Of a DNA stretch of 64,000 bases, positions 29,359 to 38,547 are shown one piece after another. The position numbers and the translations under genes are program-made. The DNA comes from Holophagaceae bacterium (GTDB taxonomy: Bacteria; Acidobacteriota; Holophagae; Holophagales; Holophagaceae). Every line of letters starts with the position of its first letter. Within the stretch, counting starts at the first letter, position 1. The DNA is taken from the NCBI GenBank assembly GCA_021286765.1, contig JAJTBS010000002.1, positions 620,001 through 684,000 on the forward strand, given 5' to 3'. The notes below the pieces were generated by a model. It worked only from the letters and a program-made list of their open reading frames with translations, was not told the origin of the DNA and searched no databases.

Positions 29359-30372
29359 TCAAAAGCCGATTCCCATGCGCCGGAGCTCCGCCATGAGCAT
29401 CACCGGGTTGGTGTACTCGAGAGTCTGCATGCGAACGCCCTGGGCGGCCTCGATGCAGGCGGGATCCCGGTGGATGAGGATGCAGGCCTCGGGCGCCAGC
29501 CCCAGGCTCGAGGCCCCTGCCAGCAGCAGGGCCCTGTCCGGCAATCGCGCCCCCGTTTCGCAGGAGAGGGCATTGGCGGTGAAGGATGCCGCCAGTCCCA
29601 GCCGGCCGAGGACTTGGTGGCGCATCCAGGGCGCGGCGTTGCCCACCAGGGCCACGGGCTGGTGCTGCTTCAGGCGGCCGGCCAGCTGGACCATGGCCGG
29701 GATCGGCTGGTACGAAGCACCGTAGGCTGCATCCAGTCCCTCCGGGACCGCGCTCGGCCCCGCCCATCCGGTCCATTCCACCCCGAAGCGATCCAGGTCC
29801 CACTCACCGGATTCGAGCTTCGAGAGAAAGGCCGGCTCCTGGAAAAGGGCCGTCCGGACCTCGGCTTCCGGCTTGCCACTACCCTCCGCCATGGCCTGGA
29901 TGAGCGGCGCGGGATCCAGGGTGCAGACCACGCCCTCCAGCCCCAGGAGGATGCCTTCGATGGAGGCCGTGGGCAGGGCCCGTTTCAGGAAGGGGGCGTA
30001 CTCCTGGTCCACCTTGATGATGTGGTTCATGTACCAGTCGCGGAGGAACGTCGCGGTCTCATCAACCAGGCGGGGGTCGGTGGGATCGTAGCTCCGGCTC
30101 AGCTCCTTGACCCGGTTCACGAAGATCACGTGTTCCTGGCAGTGCTGGGATAGCTTCGGATAGCCCGCGGCGCGCATGTAGCGCTCCTCACTGCTGAAGT
30201 GGGTCTGGGCATAGTCGCCCAGGGCTTCGAAGATGTGCACCACGGTATCGGGGTGCTTGCGGCCGTCGAGGTTGTCACCAAGCTCATTGAGCAGGTCCAG
30301 CAGCCCCTGGTGCTGGGCGTCGATCTCACGGAAGTTGATGTTGTAGCGATCTTTCCATTGGATGTGCGCCAT
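29359..30372 (-). CDS. Bacteriohemerythrin fused to a catalytically degenerate HAD-like domain
   Basis: A 337-residue soluble fusion. Residues 1-132 form a bacteriohemerythrin with all seven di-iron ligands visible: His21, His58, Glu62, His77, His81, His117 and Asp122. Residues 139-337 resemble a YihX-type HAD phosphatase (ALFQEPAFLSKLESGEWD). But motif I reads ILLGLEGVV where FDxGGV is expected, so the nucleophilic Asp is replaced by Gly144; motif II reads VGNAAP. The HAD half is therefore unlikely to be a phosphatase. The O2- or NO-binding hemerythrin may signal through it, which is inference. ATG 30370-30372 follows AAGGAC. Confidence 0.85.
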   Translation of the reverse strand: MAHIQWKDRYNINFREIDAQHQGLLDLLNELGDNLDGRKHPDTVVHIFEALGDYAQTHFSSEERYMRAAGYPKLSQHCQEHVIFVNRVKELSRSYDPTDPRLVDETATFLRDWYMNHIIKVDQEYAPFLKRALPTASIEGILLGLEGVVCTLDPAPLIQAMAEGSGKPEAEVRTALFQEPAFLSKLESGEWDLDRFGVEWTGWAGPSAVPEGLDAAYGASYQPIPAMVQLAGRLKQHQPVALVGNAAPWMRHQVLGRLGLAASFTANALSCETGARLPDRALLLAGASSLGLAPEACILIHRDPACIEAAQGVRMQTLEYTNPVMLMAELRRMGIGF

Positions 30373-30449
30373 GGATCGTCCTTCTGGGGGGCCTTCCCCC
30401 GGTTCATCGGCGCCTCCGGGGCGCCATTCCAGTCCTGTAGACTTCGGCC

Positions 30450-30773
30450 ATGGTTTCCGCGCCCGTGCCCAGGCCTCCGCTCTCCAGGACCCGCATCCGA
30501 GTGGCCTGGGCCATCGCCCTGGCCGTGGACGCGATCCAGTTCCCTGTGGAGGGCACCGGCCCGGTGGGCTGGCTGCTGGGCGCGGGGTTGGACCTGGTCA
30601 CCATGGCCATCCTGTGGGCCATGCTCGGATTCCACTGGGCCTTTCTGCCCTCCTTCGTGACCGAGGCCGTGCCCTACCTCAATCTGGCGCCCCTCTGGAC
30701 TCTGGCCGTGGCGCTGGCCACGCGGGGGCGGGGCGGCCCGGAGGTGCCACTTCCCCCCAACGTGGCGACCTGA
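30450..30773 (+). CDS. Small membrane protein of unknown function
   Basis: A 107-residue frame with two or three hydrophobic stretches (about residues 17-35, 42-62 and 80-92) and a Pro/Arg-rich N-terminus. It opens at ATG 30450, divergent from the hemerythrin fusion gene, and ends 16 nt before the convergent ABC ATPase gene. No ribosome site or family match is recognised. The regular hydrophobic pattern and the tight fit between neighbours support a real gene. Confidence 0.5.
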   Translation: MVSAPVPRPPLSRTRIRVAWAIALAVDAIQFPVEGTGPVGWLLGAGLDLVTMAILWAMLGFHWAFLPSFVTEAVPYLNLAPLWTLAVALATRGRGGPEVPLPPNVAT

Positions 30774-30789
30774 AGCCCGAAGCCCGGGT

Positions 30790-31590
30790 CTAATCCACCG
30801 CCGCGCCCTTGAACTCATCCTGATTGTGCCGGCTCTGTTCTTCCATCAGGAGCTGGCTCAGCTCCTTCTTCAAGGCATTGAAGGCGGGGCTGGCCACGTC
30901 GCGGGGGCGGGGCAGGTCGATGGCGAGGTCGCGCTTGATGGTGCCGGGCCGGTAGGTCATCACCACGGTGCGGTCAGCCAGGTACAGCGCTTCCTCGATG
31001 CTGTGGGTGACGAAGAGGATGGTCTTCTTCAGCTCCATCCAGAGGCGCAGCAGCTCGTCCTGCAGGTTGCGGCGGGTGAGGGCGTCCAGGGCGCCGAAGG
31101 GCTCGTCCATGAGCATGATGGGCGAGTCGATGGCGAGCACCCGGGCGATGGCCACGCGCTGCCGCATGCCCCCGCTGAGGTCCTTGGGGTAGCGGTTCCG
31201 GAAGTCCTGCAGGTGGAGCAGGGCCAGCAGGCCCTCCACCTTCTCCTGGATGGCGGGCTTGGCCAGGCCCTTGATCTGGAGGCCGAAGGCGATGTTCTGC
31301 GCCACGGTCATCCAGGGGAACAGCGCGTATTCCTGGAACACCATCCCGCGTTCCGGGCCAGGCTCCGTGATGGGGGCCCCCTCTACCGCGATGGTGCCAG
31401 AGCTGGGCAGGCTGAAGCCCGCCACGGCGTTCAGCAGGGTGGACTTGCCGCAGCCCGAGGGACCCAGCAGGCAGACGAATTCACCCCGGGGGATCTCCAG
31501 ATCGATGGCCTTGAGGGCATGGACTTCCTGGCCTCCGCTCTGAAAGACCTTGTGGACGCCCCTGACGCTGATGTGGGTGGCCGCGCTCAT
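30790..31590 (-). CDS. ABC transporter ATPase, nitrate/sulfonate/taurine type
   Basis: A 266-residue ATP-binding subunit of the TauB/SsuB/NrtD group. Walker A LLGPSGCGKST near residue 40, Q-loop FQEYALFPW, signature LSGGMRQRVAIARVLA, Walker B IMLMDEPFGALDALTR and switch VTHSIEEA are intact. The frame is open far upstream, but ATG 31588-31590 (MSAATHISVRGV) overlaps the permease stop by 4 nt and fits family starts. It is the last gene of a coupled leftward operon: binding protein, permease, ATPase. Confidence 0.93.
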   Translation of the reverse strand: MSAATHISVRGVHKVFQSGGQEVHALKAIDLEIPRGEFVCLLGPSGCGKSTLLNAVAGFSLPSSGTIAVEGAPITEPGPERGMVFQEYALFPWMTVAQNIAFGLQIKGLAKPAIQEKVEGLLALLHLQDFRNRYPKDLSGGMRQRVAIARVLAIDSPIMLMDEPFGALDALTRRNLQDELLRLWMELKKTILFVTHSIEEALYLADRTVVMTYRPGTIKRDLAIDLPRPRDVASPAFNALKKELSQLLMEEQSRHNQDEFKGAAVD

Positions 31591-32405
31591 GACTGCTCCA
31601 GGCCGCGGTGCCACTTCAGCAGGTGCGAACTGAGGCGGCTCATGAGGGTGTCGATGCCCAGGCCCAGCAGGCCGATGGTGAACATGCCGGCGATGATCTT
31701 GTCCGACCAGAGGTACTCGCGGGCCTCCAGGATGCGGTAGCCCAGGCCGTTGTTGACCGCGATCATCTCGGAGACGATCACCACGATGAAGGCCGTGCCC
31801 ATGCCGATGCGGGCCCCGGTGAAGATATAGGGCGTGGCCGCCGGCAGGATGATGCGGGTGAACTGGGTGAGCCGCGAGGCGCCCAGGTTGCGGCCCACGC
31901 GGAGGTAGATGCTGTCCACGTTCTGCACGCCGGCCACGGTGTTCATGAGCACGGGGAAGAAGGCGCCGATGCTGATGAGGAAGACGGCGGGCGGATTGCC
32001 CAGGCCGAACCAGAGGATGGAGAGCGGGATGTAGGCGATGGGGGGGATGGGCCGTAGCACCTGGATGAGCGGGTTGAAGAGGCCATAGGTCAGCTTGCTG
32101 TAGCCCATGGCCAGGCCCAGGGGCAGGGCCAAGCCGCCGCCGAGCAGGAAGCCCAGCAATACCCGGTAGAGGCTTCCCAGGGCGTCGTGGATCAGCTCGC
32201 CCGAGAAACACCACGCCAGGTAAGAGCCCTGGGCGGGGTCGAAGGCCTCCAGGGGCCGCAGGTAGGCCCACCACTTGGTGAGCACCTGCATGGGCGAGGG
32301 CAGGATGGTGGCGTTCACCCAGCCCATGGAGGAGAGCGCCTGCCAGAGGCCCAGCGCCGCCAGGGGGACGAGGATGCCGGAGGCGGCGTGCTTCAGGTTC
32401 TTCAT
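31587..32405 (-). CDS. ABC transporter permease, nitrate/sulfonate/taurine type
   Basis: A 272-residue inner-membrane protein with about six hydrophobic helices, of the TauC/SsuC group. The start region (LPSPMQVLTKWW), the helix RVLLGFLLGGGLALPLGLAMG and the EAA-loop region (GRNLGASRLTQFTRIILPAATPYIFTGARIG) are characteristic. It overlaps both neighbours by 4 nt (ATGA), so translation is coupled across the operon. Confidence 0.93.
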   Translation of the reverse strand: MKNLKHAASGILVPLAALGLWQALSSMGWVNATILPSPMQVLTKWWAYLRPLEAFDPAQGSYLAWCFSGELIHDALGSLYRVLLGFLLGGGLALPLGLAMGYSKLTYGLFNPLIQVLRPIPPIAYIPLSILWFGLGNPPAVFLISIGAFFPVLMNTVAGVQNVDSIYLRVGRNLGASRLTQFTRIILPAATPYIFTGARIGMGTAFIVVIVSEMIAVNNGLGYRILEAREYLWSDKIIAGMFTIGLLGLGIDTLMSRLSSHLLKWHRGLEQS

Positions 32406-33412
32406 CCCTTCTTCGCCTTCTTGGCGGGAGCCTTCGGCGCCGGCTTCGGCTGGTCGATCTTCAACTGGCGCTTGGCCTCGGTGAGGAGGTCGAGCTTCAC
32501 CCAGTCGGCGGCCTTGGGCGGGTTGGCCATCTTGCCCACGCCGTACTTGGCCATGAGATCCACCGTGATCTGGGCATGCTCCAGGCTCATGTCGTAGCTG
32601 AAGGGGGAGTTGCCGATGGCGTCCTGGTAATCGTCGGCGGTGATCTGGTTCTTGAACATGGACTCGCGGACGTACTTCTCCGCGAAGGCCGGCTCGTCGA
32701 TGAACTTCTTGGTGGCCTCCACGAAGCAGAGCAGGAAGCGCTGCGCCACGTCGCGGCGCTCCTTGTAGAGCTTCTCCGTGATCACCAGGGCCCGGATGGG
32801 TTCGCCCAGCGGGGTGTCGTAGGGCTTCATCAGCTCCACACCGAAGCCCTTGTTGAGGGCCTGCGAACTGTAGGGCTCACTCTGGCACATGGCGTCGATG
32901 TTCTTGGCCATGAGGGCCTGGTTGAGGTCGGCGAAGGGAAGGTAGAGCACCAGCACGTCCTTGCCCGGCTTGTCGGACCAGGTGAGGCCCGCCTGGGCCA
33001 GCTCCGCCAGCAGCAGCAGCTCCTGGGCGCCGCCCCGGGCCACGCCCACCTTCTTGCCCTTCAGCTCCTTCAGGGACTTGATGCCCGAGCCCGAACCCAC
33101 CACGATGCGGGCGCCGCCCTTGGCGAAGCCGGCCACGACGACGATGGGCACGCCAGCGGCCCGGCCCGCCGCGGCGGCATCCAGGGCCGAGGCGCTGGCG
33201 TCGATCTCGCCGGCCACGATGGCCGGGCTGATGTCGATGCCCTTGGCGAACATGCGCTCTTCGATTTTCAGCTTGTACTTGGGTGCCAACTCCTTCATGT
33301 AGGAGACGGCGCCATAGTGGGCGAACTTCAGGTTGCCCAGTCGCACCAGGTCCTGGGCCTGCAGGGCCAGGGAGGAAAGGCAGAGCCAGGCGAGGAGGGC
33401 TTTCGCGTGCAT
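32402..33412 (-). CDS. ABC transporter substrate-binding protein, NitT/TauT family
   Basis: A 336-residue periplasmic binding protein. ATG 33410-33412 follows GGAG; the signal peptide MHAKALLAWLCLSSLALQAQ precedes the mature domain. The NMT1/TauA-like fold is indicated by KFAHYGAVSYMKELAPKY, GEIDASASALDAAAAGRA, GKKVGVARGG and MAKNIDAMCQSEPYSSQAL. The C-terminus is a Lys/Pro/Ala-rich tail unusual for the family. The substrate is not deducible: this group handles nitrate, sulfonates, taurine, pyrimidine or thiamine precursors, and no catabolic gene is adjacent. First gene of the operon; promoter expected in 33413-33505. Confidence 0.88.
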   Translation of the reverse strand: MHAKALLAWLCLSSLALQAQDLVRLGNLKFAHYGAVSYMKELAPKYKLKIEERMFAKGIDISPAIVAGEIDASASALDAAAAGRAAGVPIVVVAGFAKGGARIVVGSGSGIKSLKELKGKKVGVARGGAQELLLLAELAQAGLTWSDKPGKDVLVLYLPFADLNQALMAKNIDAMCQSEPYSSQALNKGFGVELMKPYDTPLGEPIRALVITEKLYKERRDVAQRFLLCFVEATKKFIDEPAFAEKYVRESMFKNQITADDYQDAIGNSPFSYDMSLEHAQITVDLMAKYGVGKMANPPKAADWVKLDLLTEAKRQLKIDQPKPAPKAPAKKAKKG

Positions 33413-33505
33413 GGTCGCTCCGGGGTTTTCTCGATTGTAGAACGAACCAGGATGCGACCGGCCCAGGATTGGGCCGAAGTCCAGCACCCCAGGCCGCAGC
33501 CCCGG

Positions 33506-34099
33506 TCAGTCGCGCTTCCGGCCCACCAGCAGGAACTCCCGGCCGGCGCGGCGCGGGTGGCTGGCCGTCGCCGCAGCCAGGTGCAGGACCTCGAAGCGGG
33601 GCTCCACCAGCTGGCGCAGCTCCGTCATGGGGATGGCATGGGGCGGCCCGGGCCGCCCATTTACATCGTGGAAGAAGGCCCCCAGCCAGAGGCCACCGGG
33701 GCGCAGGTGCCGGGCACAGGCATCCAGATAGGCGGGCCGCCGGTCCGGATCCATGGCCACGAAGCAGGTGTGGTCGAAGATGGCATCCCAGGGGCCGAGC
33801 TGGGTCGTGAACCAGTCCGCCTGGAACCAGGCTGCGCGGGTCCCGTACCGTTCGAGGGCCCCCTGGATGGCCAGGGGCGCGAAGTCCAGGCCCGTGGCGG
33901 CGAAGCCCTGCGCCGCCAGCTCCGCTGCATCATGGCCGTAGCCGCAGCCGGGCACCACCACCTCGCATCTGGGACGCAGGCCCAGGGGCAGGGCCAGCTC
34001 CAGCAGCTCGGTGACCAGGGGCGTGGCGCGGTCCATGTCCCAGCCGGGTCGGCCCTCGTCCCGGTAGAGCTGGTTCCAGTAGTCGGGCTGAGTCGTCAT
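33506..34099 (-). CDS. SAM-dependent methyltransferase, thiopurine methyltransferase-like
   Basis: A 197-residue class I methyltransferase. The opening DYWNQLYRDEGRPGWDMDRATP is typical of the TPMT group; motif I is VVPGCGYGHDAAELA near residue 50, and the later LRPGGLWLGAFFH fits motif III. Family members methylate thiols, selenium or tellurium compounds or halides. I prefer ATG 34097-34099 (MTTQPDYW); a longer frame begins at 34135 but its first 12 residues add nothing. The GGAG at 34102-34105 is only two bases from the start, so the start is uncertain. Confidence 0.85.
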   Translation of the reverse strand: MTTQPDYWNQLYRDEGRPGWDMDRATPLVTELLELALPLGLRPRCEVVVPGCGYGHDAAELAAQGFAATGLDFAPLAIQGALERYGTRAAWFQADWFTTQLGPWDAIFDHTCFVAMDPDRRPAYLDACARHLRPGGLWLGAFFHDVNGRPGPPHAIPMTELRQLVEPRFEVLHLAAATASHPRRAGREFLLVGRKRD

Positions 34100-34212
34100 C
34101 GCTCCAGGATAGTACGCCGCGTCCGGATCGTGCATTTGCGCGAATAACTTTGCGCGCGATGGAAAAATGAAACAAAATTGTGCAAACCCGACCCAGCGAT
34201 TTGGAGCAGCCC

Positions 34213-35550
34213 ATGAGCAGGATGGAACGAAGCCTTCGAAGCCTACCGCTGGGCACGGTCCTGCTGGCCCTCCTGGCGGCGCCCGCCCAGGCCCAGACCG
34301 CCGCCGGGCCAGGGAAGGACGATGCCCGCGCCGTCCACCTGAGGCGGGTCCATCCTCCCGAGCCCGCCGAGCGCATCGACTGGGCCGGGCGCATCACGGA
34401 GCTGCTGAAGGAAGAGCCGGGCGACCTGAGCCTTACCGCCGTGGGCGACATGATCTTCAACCAGCCCATCACCCAGCTCCCAGATCCCGACAGGGCTGGC
34501 CTCTTTCGCCTCATGCAGGAAGCGGACGTGGCCTACGGGAACATGGAGTTCTCCCTCAACGACCGACCCGAGCTCCAGCGCCCCTTCTACAATTTCCGCG
34601 CGCCGAAGGACTTCCGCTGGGAGCTGGCCCGCACGGGCATCAACCTGGTGAGCCAGGCCAACAACCACGCCATGGATTTCGGTCCCGAGGGCCTGAAGGA
34701 GTGCCTCCAGGCCCTGGATCACGCCAACATCACCCATGCGGGCGCGGGCACCACCCTGGCGGAGGCCCACGCCCTGGGGAAGACCGAACTGGCTGGCCAC
34801 AAGACCACCGTGGGCCTGCTGGCCTACATGCGCTACTGGACCGCCAAGTACCGCAGCAGGGATGCGAGCGCGCCTTCGCTCTCCACCATCGACCCTGCCG
34901 TCATCCTGGTGGCGAAGGACGGCAAGGTGGAGAAGGTGGAGGGGCCGCTGGAGTCGGATGTGGCCGTCATGGAGGAGGACATCCTCATGGCCCGCCGGAA
35001 GACCGACCTGCTGCTCGTGTCCCTGCACAACCACGATGTGACCCACCATCGCGCCTACGGCATCCAGGACAAGACGCCGCCCAACGAGGAGATCATGTTC
35101 CGCCGCGCCATCGAGGCCGGGGCGGACATGGTGCTGGGCACCGGCCCCCATGTGCTGCGGGGCATCGAGATCTACAAGGGGAAGCCCATCTTCTACAGCC
35201 TGGGCGACTTCATCTACCAGTACCGGACCCCGGACCGGATCCCCGCCGACATCCTGCACCAGCGCGACATCGAGATGCCCCGACCCCTCAATGTGTCGGT
35301 GTGGGACCGCCGCGAATCCCGCGAGGTGCTGGAGACCGTGATGGTCCGCATGGTCATGAACCAGGGCAAGCTCAAGCGCATCCAGCTGCTGCCCATCACC
35401 ATCGATGACGAGGGCCCCCTCTACGGCGTGCCGAAGCTGGCGGGAACGAAGCGCGGCGCTGAGATCATCGCGCTCATGCAGCGGCTGTCCGAGCCCTACG
35501 GCACCAAGATCGTCCGCAAGGGCTGGTACGCGGAGGTGGTGCTCCCCTGA
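34213..35550 (+). CDS. CapA-family (PGA capsule synthesis-like) phosphoesterase-fold protein
   Basis: A 445-residue exported protein. ATG 34213 follows GGAG; a signal peptide of about 28 residues ends in AAPAQAQ. The CapA metallophosphatase-like domain shows LTAVGDMIFNQ, GNMEFSLNDRP, NLVSQANNHAMDFG, VSLHNHDVTHH, LGTGPHVLRGIEIYKGKPIF and YSLGDFIYQ. CapA proteins take part in poly-gamma-glutamate export in Bacillus, but stand-alone homologues are widespread with unknown roles, and no capB/capC is present here. Convergent with the M28 peptidase gene, 1 nt apart. AT-rich sequence at 34140-34190 probably holds the promoter. Confidence 0.85.
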   Translation: MSRMERSLRSLPLGTVLLALLAAPAQAQTAAGPGKDDARAVHLRRVHPPEPAERIDWAGRITELLKEEPGDLSLTAVGDMIFNQPITQLPDPDRAGLFRLMQEADVAYGNMEFSLNDRPELQRPFYNFRAPKDFRWELARTGINLVSQANNHAMDFGPEGLKECLQALDHANITHAGAGTTLAEAHALGKTELAGHKTTVGLLAYMRYWTAKYRSRDASAPSLSTIDPAVILVAKDGKVEKVEGPLESDVAVMEEDILMARRKTDLLLVSLHNHDVTHHRAYGIQDKTPPNEEIMFRRAIEAGADMVLGTGPHVLRGIEIYKGKPIFYSLGDFIYQYRTPDRIPADILHQRDIEMPRPLNVSVWDRRESREVLETVMVRMVMNQGKLKRIQLLPITIDDEGPLYGVPKLAGTKRGAEIIALMQRLSEPYGTKIVRKGWYAEVVLP

Positions 35551-35551
35551 T

Positions 35552-37099
35552 TCAGCGGTCCGCCAGCAGCCAGGCGGTGGTCAGCACGAGCCCCGCCATG
35601 CGCTTCACCTGCGCGGGGTCCAGGTTGTCCAGGGTGTCGCCGGGCTTGTGGTACTCGGGGAAGTAGCTGCCGAAGAAGCGCACGAAGGGCAGGCCGAGCC
35701 GCGCGAAATCCCGGTAGTCGCTGCCGCCGTTCTTACCGTCGGTCCAGTCCAGGTGCAGGGACATGCCTGAGGCCAGGCCCGCCTGCCGGAGGACGGGGCC
35801 CAGGTCGCGGTGCGCCGAGGAGAGGCCCGGCTCGGCGAACCGGGCGGGGTCCAGGTCCTTCAGGAAGCCCTCCGGCGCCTTGGCCTCGGCGGCCAGGGCC
35901 TGGAGGTCGGCGGGCGTCCAGGGGTGGCCGATCATGTCCAGGTTCAGGTAGGCCCGGGTCGTGGCCAGGGGCCAGCGGGGATGGCGGGTGTAATGGCCTG
36001 AACCGAACTTGCCCTCCTCCTCCCCGGTCCAGAAGGCGAAGAGGATCGTGCGCCGGGGGCGGGCTGGGCTGCTGGCGAAGACCCGGGCGATCTCCAGCAG
36101 GGCCGCCACGCCGGAGGCGTTGTCGTCGGCCCCCGGGTGCAGCACGCCGTTCGGTTTGCCCAGGTGATCCATGTGGGCGCCGATGAGGATGGCCTCCTGG
36201 CGCAGCGTGGGGTCCGAGCCCTCCAGCCGGCCGAGCACGTTGTAGCCCAGCAGGGCCTGCTCCCGGCCACGGATGGTGAGGGTGGCCGTCTCGCCCTGGC
36301 CTGTTTCGAGGGCCTGCCGCAGCGCTGCCGTCAGGGCCACGCGGGCCAGGGGTGGCTCTCCGGCAACAGGGAGACCCCGGGCCGCGAGGAAGGTGGGCAG
36401 GACGGGCTCCTTGCCTTCCCTGATGCGCTGGTCGAGGCCCCCTTCCAGGGCAATGGCCCCCTTGGCGCCCAGCTTCTCCAGCAGGGCCAGGCGGTGATCG
36501 TAGCGGTCCGCGGGGCGGGGCGAGGCGTAGCGCTCGACCAGCTCTGGCTTCTTCCAGGCTTCCCCTGGGGGCAGGCCGTCCAGGAAGGCCACGATGTGGC
36601 CGCGCACGTCGAGGCCGCGGAAGTCATCGTGGCCCAGCGAAGGCTCCTGGATGCCGTGCCCCGCGAAGACCAACGGTCCGGACAGCACGCCGGGCTCGAT
36701 GGCGGGGAGGACCGCGTCCTGCCCGGCATGGAGGGTGAACAGGTGGGAGGGGGTACGAAGGCGGATCGTGCCTTTGCCGGGCCGGATCTCGCGCAGGGGC
36801 ACCGCCTGGAGCGGGGAGGCGCCCAGGGACGTGATGCCCATGGCCTTCAGCTGTTCGCGGAGGTAGTGGACCGTGGCGTTCAGGCCACGGGTGCCGAGGC
36901 CCCGCCCCTCGCGCCGGGGATCCACGAGCCAGGCCATGTGCCGGGCGATGGGGGAGGTTTCCAGGCGCTCCAGGGCGTGGCCCATGGGCCCGGCCTTGGC
37001 CTGGGGTTCCTTGGCCCGGATGAAATCGCCCTCGGGACTCTGGGCCAGGAGGCTGCCGGCCAGCAGGCAGGGCAGGACGAGGGTGCCCGCCCGCCTCAC
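35552..37099 (-). CDS. M28-family zinc aminopeptidase, exported
   Basis: A 515-residue protein starting at GTG 37097-37099, whose GTGA overlaps the carrier gene stop; the longer frame is Pro/His-rich noise. An N-terminal signal (about 20 residues, ending LLAQ) predicts export. A PA-like insert lies at about 130-250. The M28 zinc core has IGAHMDHLG, HPGADDNASGVAALLE, FWTGEEEGKFGS, NLDMIG and EYHKPGDTLD. It would release amino acids from peptides. It is the last gene of the cyanophycin/isoaspartyl locus and may finish degradation of imported or periplasmic peptides. Confidence 0.9.
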   Translation of the reverse strand: MRRAGTLVLPCLLAGSLLAQSPEGDFIRAKEPQAKAGPMGHALERLETSPIARHMAWLVDPRREGRGLGTRGLNATVHYLREQLKAMGITSLGASPLQAVPLREIRPGKGTIRLRTPSHLFTLHAGQDAVLPAIEPGVLSGPLVFAGHGIQEPSLGHDDFRGLDVRGHIVAFLDGLPPGEAWKKPELVERYASPRPADRYDHRLALLEKLGAKGAIALEGGLDQRIREGKEPVLPTFLAARGLPVAGEPPLARVALTAALRQALETGQGETATLTIRGREQALLGYNVLGRLEGSDPTLRQEAILIGAHMDHLGKPNGVLHPGADDNASGVAALLEIARVFASSPARPRRTILFAFWTGEEEGKFGSGHYTRHPRWPLATTRAYLNLDMIGHPWTPADLQALAAEAKAPEGFLKDLDPARFAEPGLSSAHRDLGPVLRQAGLASGMSLHLDWTDGKNGGSDYRDFARLGLPFVRFFGSYFPEYHKPGDTLDNLDPAQVKRMAGLVLTTAWLLADR

Positions 37100-38547
37100 A
37101 CCGGGCCCCAGTGGAAGAAGAGCGTCGGCGGCACCAGCAGCAGGAAGGCCAGCACCACGAGGATGAGCATGAGGGGCAGGAACCACTTCGCCCACCGTTC
37201 CCAGGGGATCTTCGCCGCGCCCAGGATGCCCATGGTGACGGCGCTGGTGGGCAGGATGGGATTGATCAGCTCGGAGAGGGCGAAGCTGTAGACGCAGGTC
37301 TGGCGCGTGATGCCCACCAGGTCGGAGAGGGGCGCCATCACCGGCATTGTGAGGGCGGCCTGGGAGGTGCCTGAGTGGATGAAGAAGTTGATGACGCACT
37401 GCACCAGGAACATCACCTGGGCGGTCATGGCATGGGGCAGCACGCGGATGGCGGTGGAGCCGTAGAGCAGGAGGGTGTCCATGATTTTGGCATCGTTGGC
37501 AATGACCAGCAGGGCCCGGGCGCAGGCCACGATGAACACCACGCCCACCATGTCCTTGGCTCCAGTGACGAAGTGCTTGGCGATGGTGCTGGGTCCCATG
37601 CGGGAGATCGCGCCGATGAGGATGCCCATGCCCAGGAAGAGGGCTGCGATGGGTTCGAGGTACCAGTGGTGCTTCAGCACGCCCCAGACCAGCAGGACGA
37701 GGGCGGCCAGGAAGGTGAGCAGCGCGAGGATGTGGGAGGCGTTCCAGGCCTCGCCCGAACTGGCCGTGGCCTGGGATTCGCGGGCCAGATCCAGATCCCG
37801 CACGGGGCTCAGCTCCGGGTTCTTCTTGATCTTGGCGGCGTAGACCATCACATAGGCGATCACGACGCTGGTGGCCACCACCCAGGCGCAGACCCGATAG
37901 CCCAGGCCCGAGTAGATGGGCACGCCCGCGATGCCCTGGGCCACGCCGACGGTGAAGGGGTTGAAGAAGGCGCAGGCGAAGCCCGCCGCGGCGCCCAGGA
38001 AGGGGATGGCCGTGCCCACGAGGGAGTCATAACCCAGGGCCCGGGACAGGGCGATGAAGATCATGACGAGGGGGATCAGCTCCTCCGCCATGCCGAACAC
38101 CGCGCCAGCCAGGGAGAACACCGTCATCAGCACGGGGATGAAGAGCAGCTCCAGGAAGGGCCGCTGCCGCACGTGGACCGTGAGGCGCTTGATGCCCTGC
38201 TCCACGGCGCCGGTCTCCTGGAAGATGCCGAAGCTGCCGCCGATGATGAGGAGGAAGGAGATGAGCCCGGCGCCATCCAGGAAGCCCTTGATGGGCGCCA
38301 GGAAAAGCGTCTGGAGGCCCAGGTGGGTCTTGGGCAGCTGGTGGTAGGTGCCGTCCACGGGGACCTTGAGGCGGCTGCCGTCGGGCAGCAGCTTCTCGAT
38401 GCGCTGGAATTCGCCCGAGGGTACCAGCCAGGAGAGGACCAGGACCAGCAGGATGAGGGCTCCCACGATGACGAGGGTGTGGGGCATCTTCATGCCGGCA
38501 GAGGGTGCAGCCGGCTTCGAGGCCGTGTTCGGTGCTGGTTCGGTCAC
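37096..38547 (-). CDS. YfcC/DcuC-type carrier (C4-dicarboxylate or basic amino acid transporter family)
   Basis: A 483-residue membrane protein with about 12 hydrophobic helices, of the YfcC family (PF03606). Characteristic parts: MKMPHTLVIVGALILLVLVLS, LLIIGGSFGIFQETGAV, FGMAEELIPLVMIF, FNPFTVGVAQGIAGVPIYSG, NFFIHSGTSQAALTMP and ELINPILPTSAVTMG. The start is GTG 38545-38547, in a GTGA overlap with iadA; its own stop overlaps the M28 gene. In this operon its cargo is probably a product of peptide cleavage, such as aspartate, arginine or the dipeptide. That substrate is inferred. Confidence 0.88.
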   Translation of the reverse strand: MTEPAPNTASKPAAPSAGMKMPHTLVIVGALILLVLVLSWLVPSGEFQRIEKLLPDGSRLKVPVDGTYHQLPKTHLGLQTLFLAPIKGFLDGAGLISFLLIIGGSFGIFQETGAVEQGIKRLTVHVRQRPFLELLFIPVLMTVFSLAGAVFGMAEELIPLVMIFIALSRALGYDSLVGTAIPFLGAAAGFACAFFNPFTVGVAQGIAGVPIYSGLGYRVCAWVVATSVVIAYVMVYAAKIKKNPELSPVRDLDLARESQATASSGEAWNASHILALLTFLAALVLLVWGVLKHHWYLEPIAALFLGMGILIGAISRMGPSTIAKHFVTGAKDMVGVVFIVACARALLVIANDAKIMDTLLLYGSTAIRVLPHAMTAQVMFLVQCVINFFIHSGTSQAALTMPVMAPLSDLVGITRQTCVYSFALSELINPILPTSAVTMGILGAAKIPWERWAKWFLPLMLILVVLAFLLLVPPTLFFHWGPV

